Below are positions 22,612-35,470 of a stretch of DNA of 64,000 nt, one piece after another. Origin of the DNA: Anopheles merus (lineage: Eukaryota > Arthropoda > Insecta > Diptera > Culicidae). Numbering within the stretch: position 1 is the first letter of the stretch; every line of letters begins with the position of its first letter. The position numbers and the translations under genes are program-made. The stretch covers positions 13,902,798 through 13,966,797 of the forward strand of contig NC_054084.1 in NCBI RefSeq assembly GCF_017562075.2, written 5' to 3'. The notes under the pieces are model-generated. The model had not been told where the DNA came from, made no database searches, and saw only the letters and a list, made by a program, of their open reading frames with translations.

Positions 22612-25000
22612 GATCTCCCAAAAAATGAGTATTTTTTTCAACTTCAATAGATTGTGATGGCACTTAGCACAGGTCACCGTACACAGGTAAACAGCACAGG
22701 TAAACCGAGGTTCCTTGGGATAAGAAGTAATTGAAAAGGTTGTAAAATGTAATAATTATCTGGAATATTACTACTGTAATTACGTAATAATCAATATTCT
22801 TAAAATATAATACTTAGATAAGAGGGATTACTCCGATTAAAACATATTTTTTATAGTGCTAAAAGCGTGAGTTCCACAGCTTTTTTGATTTTTTTCTAAA
22901 TCTACCAACAACGCATTTTATTGAAAACGATTTGAAATAATGTAACGGGTAAACTAATTATTTCCATGTCGGATTGGAAAAACTGTATATATTTTTTTGA
23001 ATAATTTTATGTATTATCTTGGTAAAATGACAAGTAAGATTTTTACAATTGCATATGGTTTTTGTGTTACTTTAGCTGCTTATTATCATTATTAATGTTC
23101 AAGTACCAGTTTTAGATGTTTATTAGATTTTCATGGGGTCACTACTTCATTACAAGAATGTAAAAAACAGTCTAGTAAATGACATACACGTCCTGACTTC
23201 AAATTTGATTTATAATATGGTTTCTGATATGGAGGCAGTTACCTATGTTTATATGCACCCACTAATTAAACCTAAACAGCACATTATTTAGAGAAATGGA
23301 TAAAATAGAAATGGATAGAAATGCAAATGAAAACATGTTTTAATGTTTCGAAATGTTCTTCAGCTTTTGTTGCTTCAATAACTATAAATTCTGAACTATC
23401 TGTTATCGATGAATCTTACTGCTTACTTGATCGATTTGCTTACATTAATAAACATTGTATATCATTTATAAAAGCCATAATGGAAAGAACGCTCTTTCGC
23501 TACCTTTCTAACTTGCGCAAACGCACTCTTCCACCAAGAGCTTCTTCCGTAGAAAAACGACTCCGAAAGCTTGCTCTCCAAGCACTCACCAAATACAAAT
23601 GATCTCGGAAGGCCAAGGGTGCATTCTTCCGGGAGCAATTTATTCCGCTCCGAAAGCGCCCGCTGACGGGAACTAATCGGTGACCAATTTGTAACGGTCC
23701 GCTTAATTATGCGCTCCGTCTTAATAATGGAACGATGCGCCTGACAAGCGGCTCGCTGCAAGGCAAGTGTGCTTGGCTGTGTTCCGATTTTGCTGTTATA
23801 AATTTGTTCTGCATTTTCGGGCCAGACATTCGAACGGAACTGTAAGCAATGATGAACATTGTAGTAATAATCTAGATTACAAATAATTATTACACAGTGC
23901 GGGCAATTACGTCATGGGCATGGGGAAACTGTAAACAGCTCACTAATGGATCGAATTCCTCTTCTTTGGCGGCATTCCGTACTGATCGGTAGTCGTTCTT
24001 TAGCTGTCAGATGATGATAGGAAGGCCTGACGTACAAGATTAAATCGAACATGAAGCATCTTCTGATGCCAGTGGGAATTAATCTTCCCGAATCGATACC
24101 ATCCTGGCAAGTGAAACGAACCCAAAATATGTAGTATGAGCTAGGCACGTCGAAAGATTGTCAATGGGAATGTCCTAAATGTGAAGTGCAGAACAACAGC
24201 AAAAAACATGGCGTGCAAAACAAAATCCAATACAAAAAGCCAACGAACCCTAAAATCCAATCGTAATGGGATCAATGTCGTGATGTGGGATCACGACATC
24301 GGTCAAAGGCGCACGGTGGAACACATTCGCATAACCGCTGGTTGATTTCCCTTGACGCTGGAGTTTTTTTTTATCGCTTCGGTCTGGCGATCATTTGTTG
24401 AAGGGGAATTCCCTCGGTTCAATATTGTGGGAATGTGTGTTATCGTTTGGTCGAGTACATCATTGCTAGCAAGCAAATGGAGGGAGTTTGATTTCGCTCA
24501 TGGGGAATACGGTGATGACACACGGTTGTTGCAATGTTTAAAACAGCAAACATAATCGAAATAACGATCTATGATTTATTATTGAAGTTAATATTTGAAG
24601 CTGGTATTTTACTTTACTTCTGAACCCACCGTTTTTGACCAGCTATACCATTTACTATAGTATTATAGTATTTTACTGTATAAGCTTTATTCAAAGGATA
24701 GCTTTATCAGATTGATTGCGCAGTTAAGATTGAATTATATTTAAATCACTTTTAGTTTGCTTTACGATTATATTAAATTTCACAGAAATTGTATCAAAAA
24801 TGCCTATAATGTATACTAATATTGGTCAAATCGATGGGTTTATATCATTACTTTTTACATACTTACTGAACTTAACAGTCTGAGTCATAATCAAATCAAA
24901 GAAGCATAGGCTGTTTTAAACAGTAAGTGAGTGGTTTTTGATGGAAAACAATCAACATAAAAAGGCAAATTACAATGTCGTTATTCAGCCAACTTTAAAA
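22612..25000. other. AT-rich DNA around one GC-balanced island, no gene
   Basis: AT-rich to about 23460 and from 24550, with an island between. The island contains the strong hairpin at 24270-24304. The open frames at 23462-23761 (minus) and elsewhere are short and without a domain. Confidence 0.5.
24270..24304. other. Strong isolated hairpin
   Basis: Arms ATGTCGTGAT (24275-24284) and ATCACGACAT (24290-24299) pair perfectly across a 5-base loop GTGGG. After one mismatch, four further positions pair (GATC with GGTC, one G-U). About 14 of 15 positions pair, which is unlikely by chance in 64 kb. It is too short for a typical pre-miRNA and has no obvious repeat family. Function unknown. Confidence 0.6.
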
Positions 25001-28000
25001 AAAAATCAAAAAACAATTAAATATTTTGTGGTTCAACTTACTTTTTAAGAAGGGTCAACGCCACTGTACAACCTCACAGAAATCAATTTATCAAAAAACA
25101 CCTACCCGATGCTTTGCTACCGGCTTTGCTTTATCCTTTTTGGTCAGCAAACTTATTACCTTCGCATGCTTTAATTATTTCGCTGGCTTATTTTTGCTGG
25201 CTATGAATAGCCGGCGCCACCGGAGATTGATTGTGGGATATTGCATCGACTCCATTTGCCTGCGCTGCCAGTGTACATCGTCCGAGTCTATCTACCCCGC
25301 AATCGAAGGGCACGCTAGGTATTTCGACATTAGAACCCCGGCTGTCGAATCCGTTCGAATCGACGTACGGTACCAGTTCGAAAAGGGTAAAGATCAACAG
25401 TGACGGTCGATCCTGGCGGTTCGTTCCGGGCCATTGCTCCAGGAAAAACTTCGCTCGACCGAGGGGAAAGATTGCATCCTAACCGAAAAAGCGAGATCGG
25501 ATGCAACACCATCGGACCACCGGCGTCATAGGTCCGTTTCGGTTGTCATCTATTTTGCTAGCCTAGCATAGAATTCTTCGCTACTCGCAGCACAGGCACC
25601 CTTCGAAATGGAGCCAAACAAACTGCCCGGACCAACATTATGGCAATAAATTACGAAATCATTAGGAGATAAAGCACACTAATTTATTTCTCCTCAGTGT
25701 TGCGAACTCGGTCGAACGGATCCGTGCTCGAGCTCGAAGGCCTTCCTCGGTGGATCCTTCGATCAATAAAATTCTCGATGCATCCAAGGGGGAAACTCTG
25801 GTCGGTGTTTGGAATGGTCATCCGGTCGAACGACGATATTGGAAGTAGGAAAAATAGCACCACAAAACCGAGCGAGTGTTCGAGAGGGACAAACCCTGGG
25901 CAATGCACGATTTAGGATGCGTGTGTTTGTGCAGAGCTTTATAATGAGCTAATGATTAAGTGGAGCTGCCCAGTACGCTGTATACTGGATATTTTTCATC
26001 CAGCTTTGCTGGTGATGGGCTCTGATTGATGAGGGAAATGCACACACTTACATACTCAGGCAAACGGGAGCGATGAAACGTCTGCTACGGTCCTAGCAGT
26101 AAATGAGGTGAAAGATGTAAGTGAACAGTTTTCAGCTTAAAGCCCGTAAATAGATATACTGCGCGAAATTACACTTCTTACCTATTCTTCAGAGATCTCT
26201 GTACTGTAGGGTTTCGTAATCTGATTTTTATTAGCAATTTATGCTGCGTGTAAATAGAGGTTCTTCGTAAACCCAATCAGAACTCTTCTCCGTAGTTTCA
26301 CCATCACCAACCCACTATCTATCGAAGGTAATTGAGTTTGAAACCAAAATTGAGACCAAAATCAGGGCACCCCGTTATTTAAAGGACTAATAAACTGAAT
26401 CGAACCGGTACCTTTTTTTTGTTGCTAATCGACCGGATTTTTTCACGGATTATGATTCCGATCGGAACTTCCCAGACGCGTAACACGTAAGTGTAGAGCA
26501 GGTGCCCACAGACACACAGGAACGTGTCTAGACCCACTCGGGCTGCCCATAACATCCCGTAACGGCTTCGTACCCAACAAAAGGTTTTGTGACGCAAATA
26601 AAGTCTAGCTTTAGTGTCCGCTTATCGCAAAAAAGGGCAACGGTTCGCTTGCAACTCGAAGCAGCAAAGCAAAGGAGCGATCGGAGACCTCACTTACCAC
26701 CTTTGGGTTTTAGCTACCGAGACCGGCGAGTTGTGGCCCTGTTTGGGGTCAGTTAAAATCCGATCCGTTTCAATTATCTGTGAAACATAAATTTGCCTTG
26801 GTTATTGACCAGGTTATTGAGGAACGGCTTGATTGGATTTTTGAAGTTAGCCTTTGCAACCCGGAGTTTGCCTGTTGCTGTCACGGTGCGTCTAGTTGGA
26901 TTTGGGGGAAAACTTCTCCGATGACTACGAAGCGATGGACGGGTATATCGCAGTGGTTGAAATAGTTTTTACACAGAGAGTAAAGTTTAAAAGATTTTTA
27001 ATATTATTTAACTTGCACAACAACAAAAAGTTGTGGAGAAATTTCTTTCAACTTTAATCTGAATGTTTCTTACTCCTGTTGAATTTCGCTCCTGTGAAGC
27101 GTACACGATAAGATTAGCTAAATTTTGGGCTACATTAGGCGGGCACATCAATTATTAACCCTCCACGTTCCCTTGTGCGGAAAATTCTTTTTCCATGTAG
27201 TCGATGAGATATTCATTGTGAGTGTTTTCAGTTTTTCCAGCGTCTTCATCACACCGTGCCAGCGTTCGGCGTAGGATCAAAGTGACCCAAAATTCGTACT
27301 CCTGTCATTTCACACAGTTTTCCACTTTCCCTGCGTGTGCGAACACGTCTTCGCTCACTCTCTGCCTTTACCCTCATCCCTCCGCCACACACTAGTATCA
27401 TTATTTAACGTCAAGCGCAAGCACAATTCGCTCACACGAATCACTCACAATCCGAATGGGTCGCTTGAAGTGCTTTAAGGGAAAAGTTTTCCCGAAAACC
27501 CCGTGGAGACAGGTTCTTGCTGTGATGCGCGAACGGTAACAAAAAAACTGTAGCTCCCACTTAAATTTCTCCATTTTGGGCACGAATGAGGAGGGTTGTG
27601 CATTGAAATTCACTCGAGAAAACTTGTCTCAAGCACGGTCACTGGAAGGCTGCTGAAAGAAAAAGACGTAAACGCTTTCTTGTATCTTATATTTAGAATA
27701 ACTAATTAACAACTTTGACAACCTTGCTCTTCCGCCATTCCCAGCTTATCCTGGCAATTGTTCGCTTCCACTTTGCATGTCGTTTTGTTCGTAGGAGGGA
27801 GTAAGGGATGAGGGAGTAGCATTTTCTTTTCCAACACACAAACTGCTTTCACTCGGGTTTGAAACAGTTTCTCGAAAGTTTGTGTTTTTTTGTTGTTGCA
27901 CTTAGCGATCGTTCGCCTTCTGCTTTCACAACCGACGTATGTACTCACTTGGTCGGATAATCATTTTAGTTTTCACATGACTAATGTGAATGAATGTGTA

Positions 28001-31000
28001 TAGAGTGAGCATCTTATCAAGCGGCATGCGTGTCTGTGCTGTGGAGATAATTTTCTTGGTTGAGTGTGCGTTGAGGGGCGGGAGAAGTTTGAAACTAAAA
28101 GATGAGTCGTTCGCTTTTCCCTTCTTTAGGAGTGTCTGAAAATGTGTTCTTGCTATGGAAAGATACAGGCATTTTTCTTATTTCATTCATTAGACTTGGC
28201 ATGGCAAAAGATAAAATCTTTTGCCTTATAAAAAAAGATCAAAATCCAGTGGTAACGTGTATGTTTAAAAGCTGGCGAGGAAGGTATGACAACACTTTAG
28301 TCATGTTTATATTTGCTAAAATATTAACCAACACATCGACGCTTTGTGTTATGTAAAGTAATGATAAAATTTCCTTTCAATACAATGTTTTAGCTATTAT
28401 AGAATTTTGTGAAGATGTGATTTATGTGGAGCAAAAAAACATTATAATATATTTAAGCATTGATCAATGAACAACTTTGATTAAAAAAATAATTGTTTTT
28501 ATAGTACATTCCTGCAGCCTCGTTATGATCCTTTTTTGTTGTTGTTAGAAAAGCCACTAAACTAACAAAATTAAGAGTTCTAAAAAATTCCCTATTTTTT
28601 TCATTAAAAAAACCCATTTGCTTTCTGCCGCTCCGAAGTCTTAACACAACCAGAACAAGATAGAATGCCAACGATAGTCTTCCGGTTGCCCGGTACGGAA
28701 GCATCAACCCAAGTTTTTGTGACACTTTTTAATGTTCCACTCTTGCCGAACCCGACTGGACACAGTTTTCAAAATCTTGTGTGTGTGTTTTTTTGGATTG
28801 CTCCTTTTCGCTCACCCTCTTACTTTCACTAGTGTTGAGTCCCATTCCCTTCGCACAGCGACACATTATGCGTGCAGCGCTCGTTCACGGCGTTCGCCTT
28901 CATTTCCTTATTCCGGCCGCTCGGAAACGGATATCCAATTAAGCGTTATGCTATGCCAAGCGTCGTGTTCTAGCAGCAGCCACTCGGGCATTAATTGAAA
29001 CCGAATGGCCGAACTGCTGGCGGATGTTGTGGACGAAGAATAATTATATTTTTAGTTCCAGTGTGAGCGGGGATATAACTTTTTTTTTTCGTAGACGGAA
29101 AAATAAAACCGTGTTAAAGAAGTTTGTCCTCTATTCGAAGCTTTATTCAAATTAAAGTATCTTTATGATTTAATTTGAAGTGATTGTAGAACACTGTCTG
29201 TTAATTAATTTCCTTTTTTATCTACACACACATAACCATGAGAGCATACAAAGGAATTAAATAACCATGAAATGCACACGCATACCGCTAATCTATTTAA
29301 ACAGATGGTACCGGGTGATAAAAAAAATCGGGCACGCAAAAAGTGTTCCCTCCCCGACCAACACATTAGCAATGATCGCTTATTCGTGTTTGGGAAACTA
29401 TCTTATAAAAATCCATTACACTGCTCACACACTCCCCTGTTGCGGCACAAAACGCTCACGCACTGAAGCGCAATGTGTGCTTACAGTTTGAACCAAAAAA
29501 AAAAAGAAAAAGAACACCAAATCAACCTCCCGGCAGCAGACTCTCGCAAATGCATGCTATTACATTCCACAACCCTCGCCGTGCAAGTGCGGCAAACTTC
29601 TGCCATAAAAATATTTTCCAATTCTCTGCCAACAGGAGGCGAAAGTTTCCCACTTTTCCTACACACCTCTGCGGCGCTTCTTTCTCCCTCTGTTCTCTCC
29701 CCAGTTCTCGCTCTCTCCTCTCTCTTTCTCTCTTTCGCGTGCCCTGTTCCAGTATGAACATAATTTTAAATAATATTTCAAAGGAATGCTCAGCTCATAA
29801 TAAAATTTTCATATTCATTCGTTTACTTTTACTGCCTTTGTGCTTCCTGGTGTGGCTGCTGCTTGCTGCTACCGTTTGTTCTGCCATTTTCTGCACCACC
29901 ACCGTAGCGTCACAGTTTTCGTGTACGCGTACGAATACGGGAAGGAGGTTTGCTGCGCCGATGCTTGCTTGCGCCGGAGATGACCTTGCGGGAAATGTAT
30001 GGAAATGAGAGTTTAGCAGCAGGATTAGGTGGTCTTTTTTGAGCGGGTTGGGTCAATTTACTGAAGCGATTTGCTTTAAAACACCAGTTGGCACACACAC
30101 ACATTGGCGTCGTACTGCATTTGAGTGTTTCCATACGCAGTCGATAAAATTAGCAATGCATTGCGGAGTGGCAGGTTTTTGGGAAATGCCAAATGTTTAA
30201 CGCGCATAAAATGATTCACTTTAAAGAGTGTGAGCTTTTTGTGGGGAAGCAGCCAACTGTGCGGGTTGGAATAAGATAATTAAATTCCTTCGAGAGGAAA
30301 CAAAACAGTGCTGCCCGAAAATCGCCCCAAATTTATTGCACTGCAATCTATTACCGGTCGTTTGATGCAATGATTAGACACAATAATGATAGCTTCCTCT
30401 TACGAAACGCTCTGGAGTGCAATAAATTATTGCGTTCCCTAATCTTAGGTGCCCTCGGAGCACATATTAGATGAAATGGGGATGTGTAGACATCATCGTA
30501 AGAGGGCGAAAGTGAAGGGAGTCGACATTGAATGGCAATGGGACACAAACTCTCGGGAGACGTATTATAAGATCTATCACGAGAGCTGTTTCTTTCTGTG
30601 TGTCTGGTTTTGTGGCTTTAATAAATGGTCAGTTATTGAGGTACCATTTGTATCACATTTAGCATGTACCTCATTGTACGATACCTTGCATTAAATGGAT
30701 TGTCGAGATGGCTTAATATTCAAGAGCACTGATACTACACAAGTGGCCACACTGCATTGCCCCCACTCACGCATCCAATCTTTCCGAACTCGTTGCTGAA
30801 CCGTACTTTACATTGCTTACACATTCCTGAAAGCATCCATTCACCCTACCCAGGGGAAGCTTGCTTTAAAACTTTTGATATTCATACCCGAAAGCCCAGC
30901 CATGTGTGAAACGAAGTTTCCTTTGTTTAGTTCTAGGTTGGTTCGCAGAACGTCCGGGTGTGGCTGGAACCCGTCCCGGGGCCTGGGTAACTAATCGTTC

Positions 31001-31680
31001 GTGTTGTTTTCTGGTACATTAAATCTTAATTTATTTAATTGTCAAGACCAATCGCCAGGGCGCCCGAGAGCGGCCACTGGGACACTGCCCACACATCCCT
31101 CCCGCTGCATCCCACCCGGCTGACCGCTGGTCGTCGGGCGAACGCTAGCGACATAATTTTAGTTTGCTACCAAACACCACTTGAACCGCACTTAACGGCA
31201 ACTATCTAGTGGACGCTGGCAGGACAAAACCCTCCCAAACGAAGTGTGTTAGCCAGTTGCCTGGTTGCTGGAGGAAATTCACCGGCATCGTTTGCCGTAC
31301 GCCGGAGATGCTAGCCAAGACAAAGCAGCACACTTCCTATGATGGTTGATATCGAACTAGCTTTGGTGCGAAAAACACACAGCAGCGTGTTTGGCGGAGG
31401 ACGTCGACTCGGAAAGATGATTGCACAGAGATATAGCAGCAACAGCAGCAGCAGCAGCACCGCGCACCATACGAAGTAAAATTGGTCGTAAAAATGGTCG
31501 TTCGATCGAAGAGGGTTATGCTCGGGTAACTGCTACGAGAGTAACTACTACAGCACCGAAGTGCAATGTGTCGTTACGTGCGAAGGTTTCTTGCGTGCGG
31601 CGGGCCCGAGCGGGATTCGTCAAATGACTTTGAGCTCTTGATCCCCGAGCCGAGCACCGAAAAGCGACTATTTACGAGTG
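25001..31680. other. Mostly GC-balanced non-coding DNA, no gene
   Basis: Islands at about 25060-26980, 27060-27990, 28620-29060 and 29260-31680 separated by short AT-rich spacers. The longest frame (29475-30008 plus, 177 codons) runs through a CT-rich tract at about 29680-29735 and overlaps minus-strand frames. I see no transposon, RNA gene or domain-bearing exon. A CAG-rich microsatellite lies near the end of this stretch. Confidence 0.5.
31435..31460. repeat. CAG/AGC microsatellite
   Basis: AGC triplets with one interrupting AAC. On the plus strand it reads as a short alanine-rich run in a 68-codon open frame at 31421-31627 that I do not consider a gene. Confidence 0.85.
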
Positions 31681-34600
31681 TGGCTTGATTAGTAATTATT
31701 TGATATTGCTGTTCTTTGACAATGCTGGGGGTTTTGATTTTCGTGATCAGCGTTTAGCTTTGTGCTTCTTGCCATTAAAATCTGTTGTTTATGATACGAA
31801 AGAGTGTTCAATGTTGGGTGTGTTTTATATTGCGAACTCTGGTTTTATATTTGTAGTTTCATCACCTTTGTTTTAGAGTAATATACTTCTGGCAACGTCA
31901 TTAAACTCGTTAAAATGATACTGTTGGCAATTTTAAATTCTTACTATGATAGAATTCAGCAGATATTTTACAAAAGTGAAATCAAATGAATCTGATGGTA
32001 CTATCCATGCAAAATTTATTTAATCAATTTTAAAATCACGTTGTCATTTGTGCAATGATATGATTCGAGCTAGATACAGATTGGCCAGATACGAGTTTGG
32101 TTCAATCTCGATCCTATTCGAATTCTACTGAGATTCGATCAATTTGGCTGCTCGATCCAATTTGAAAATGATCGATACTCCATTCGATGTTCCACAATGG
32201 ATTTTATTAGGACTTGATACGGTTTAAATTGTCATATAACTTTTTTGTGCTGTTTTTACTGATTTTTGGGAAATTTTCTAAAGTTGATAACTATATTTCA
32301 TGTTCGGGAAATGTTTTTCAATAGCACAGATGACACCTGTTGAAAAATACCTCACGACCGTTGAATACTAATCGAGATTGAGAAGATCATAATATAATGT
32401 GAAATAAATATCATGGTTAAATTAACCAAAAACAAGCTAAGATCATCACATAAGTAGATATTTTTAAGCCAATTTTGATTAAATTTCATATATTTCGAGT
32501 TAAATGGGCCAATAATAAGCCGGGTTAGGATTAATTAAGACAGCTATATGATCAGCCATGTGATGACGGACGTATAAGGAACTTGGCTTATGCATGGTAT
32601 AAATTTGGAAAGCAAAGTACATTCAGCAACTATAACATAGGCTGGAACTTGGATTTTCCAAAACCTCAAATCCGGGACATTTACCATTCAACACTTGATT
32701 TGAAAAAATCCCTTCCATAGACACGATCAAATACTTTTTAACATCTTTATACTAATTTTTATACTCCCCTCCTTGACAACATTTTGCAACCTGCCAAACG
32801 TGTCACTTTCGAATGGCTGCTGTGGACACAGCTGAGTTTGTTCGAAAAGTTTCGCCCACTAACTCACAGCCCGCGCCCGTCCCATTCTCGTCAGCTTCGT
32901 TTAAGCGCTCTTGCCAGCACGTACACATCGGCTTCATCGGCTAACGCTGGCGCGTCGGTACTGTCAGCAGCAGATAAGTATGGCTCTTTCAAACCTTCTC
33001 CAACGGATCATCCACTTCCTTGCCGCGGTCGTTGCAAGTGATGACGATGACAAAATGACAAAAGTTTTGCGAAAGTTCAACTCAGCCGCCCAGCAACTGG
33101 TCGGAATGGACGGAACGGAAGCCCAGCACCGGGGGAAGTGTAAGGGCCGTGTGTGCGTGCTACAAGATAAACAATATTCAATTTGGCTCAAGTCTCCTCC
33201 CCTCCGCGTTGGCTGATGATGAGTCAAGCCCACTCCCGGGCGAGTGGGTTAGCGGGTTTTAAAGAAGTTCGCTCCTCTCTCTGGCACATCCTTAAGGTTG
33301 TCGCCACCGAAAGTGTCAGAACGGCGGGAGAGCAGGAACACTCGCCGGAAATAACTTATTAAAATGATAATCTTCATCATGCGCTCTCGCACCCGTCCCC
33401 GGCTGTGCGTTGGAGCAACTTGACGGATGCGTTGGCTTTCACTTGCTGCTTCACTTGCTGTTTGGATTGAAATTTCGCTGTCATGCTGCTCTACGTCTGT
33501 CGGATGCATAGCCGCTGATCTCACCGGTTGTGCCGGGCTTTTGGCCTCTCTCTCGAGTTTGAGGCAACAAATGAGTGTGGTTGTCAACTCGAGCACGTGG
33601 CTCAGTATGCATTTGGGTGCCAAATTTGTAGCAATTTATACACTGGCTATACGACAGATGCACACCAACACGCACAAGAGAGAACAGGAAATCGCAGCAG
33701 ATTGGTTGGAACGGAAGTTTCGGCTCGGCCTATGCCTGCTTGTGCAACTCCAGAACAGTAGCACCACTGCCAAACCACACGATCGAGGGACACAGCGCGT
33801 GCGAGAGACAAAAAGGAAGGGAAAAATAAATCTGGGTTAACCATTAGGATGGCTGGAAGCTTGAACCGGTTCCACTTTATGCCAGTGTCGCTTTAGTCGG
33901 TCGCCTTCCAGTTGTGTTATGTTGTTAGCAGACGTCCACCCCACGCTAGCTGTCCCAATAATCCTGGCTGTCGGGCTTTCGAGTGGCCACCGGTCACCGT
34001 CGTTACCTTTAACCGTACTCCATTATCCTTGAATCCGACCAGATTTAGCGTTTTACATCGGTACCGGCACTTGCACGGGTGCAGGTGCTTCCGTTCGGCG
34101 TAAATTTATCGATTTTCGGATTAAGCTCCCTGCTGCCCTGCTGAGTACTGTCCCGAAGCCCTGCCGCGTTTGCATTCGGACTGGTTCGTTGCGAAAGCAG
34201 AATGAAGGAACAGGAAGCCTCAGCTTCCCATTCACCAGGACGTTATTTTGTGGGATCTGGTAGGGTGAAACGGCCAGGAAGCGTGATGCAGGCCAAGGTT
34301 CAAGTGGTTCGGTGTAACGATTGCTCAAGTGGACAACGAACTATAGCGCAAAGGTTCGGTTTATTATATGTATTCGGCAATACACGGGCGCTTCCATAGA
34401 GCTGTCTGCCAATTTCTGTGCACGTTTTGCATACGCCTGTGAAGGACCACACACTCACACTTGGCGTGAAATCGTTCAAGCGCATTGCGAACGTTGGTGC
34501 TGGTAAGTTTTTAGCAATTGTATGCAGGTATGGTAAATTTAATGAAGAGCTTACCACTCCAAATTTTACAGAAAATGGAAACATTCTTATTACAAATATA

Positions 34601-35470
34601 TAGAAAAATGGAACAAAATATTTTTATATTAATAACGCCAGTGTTTTCAAGTTGCTCGAATGCATTTGTATAGTTTACGAATTGGTAGATAACTGAACAA
34701 TTGTCTCTCATTGAGATTTGCATTTTATTGATTGGAATCATTTTTCTATTCAATCGGATTAACTATTCTTTGAGAAACTTGTAATAAAATGTATAAAAAA
34801 TGCTCGCATACTGTTCGTCGAATAATTTGTATTGATGTTATGCAGCAAATGTCATATAAAAATTAAATTAAATGCTATGCTTAGCTATGATCATTATACA
34901 ATTTTATATAGAGCAATATTTAATGTTTATTTTTAACCTCACACCCTTAGCCTCACTCAAACTTTCTTATAATTTGGTGTTTTCAATGAGCTGCTTAAGC
35001 AATTCTGGCTATGTGGGGACCTACTCATAATTCGCGTTTTCATTGGTTTAGAATGATTTTTACGATTGTTTTAGTTAAAATATAATAAAGCAATTGTGAG
35101 CACATATTATGTGCTTTTTTTATATGATGGACTTTATGAATTCATATAGAAATAATGAGAACGATAAATAAACTTTTGCAATAGTAATATTATATTTACT
35201 TTCTATTTTAATGTGATTAACGTCCTGTTTAAGAAAAACCATATTAAGATATGTTGTTATGGTATGTGATCTTGGTTTGAAAAGCACAGACAATGATTAA
35301 TCTTGTAATCTATATTATCTCACTTTCATAAGCTTATTAAGAAAACCCCTTATTTGCCATACATCGAAATTGTATTGCAAAACACAACTCAGTAACGCAA
35401 ATTCAACAAACATTCCCCTCTATGCAATATTTAACTGTGTTCAATCGATTCAACTCACTCTTTATTTGCA
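31681..35470. other. AT-rich DNA around one GC-balanced island, no gene
   Basis: AT-rich at 31690-32780 and 34510-35470, with an island at 32780-34500 bearing overlapping short frames on both strands (longest 33427-33840 plus, 137 codons) and no domain. A 17-bp palindrome AGCACATA-T-TATGTGCT followed by a T-run lies at 35099-35121. Confidence 0.5.

Noticed and set aside
33229..33248. 7-bp hairpin CCCACTC/GAGTGGG
   Set aside because: Too short to be significant without context.
35099..35121. Palindrome followed by a T-run, like a bacterial terminator
   Set aside because: The sequence is eukaryotic, where such a structure does not terminate RNA polymerase II, and no gene ends there.
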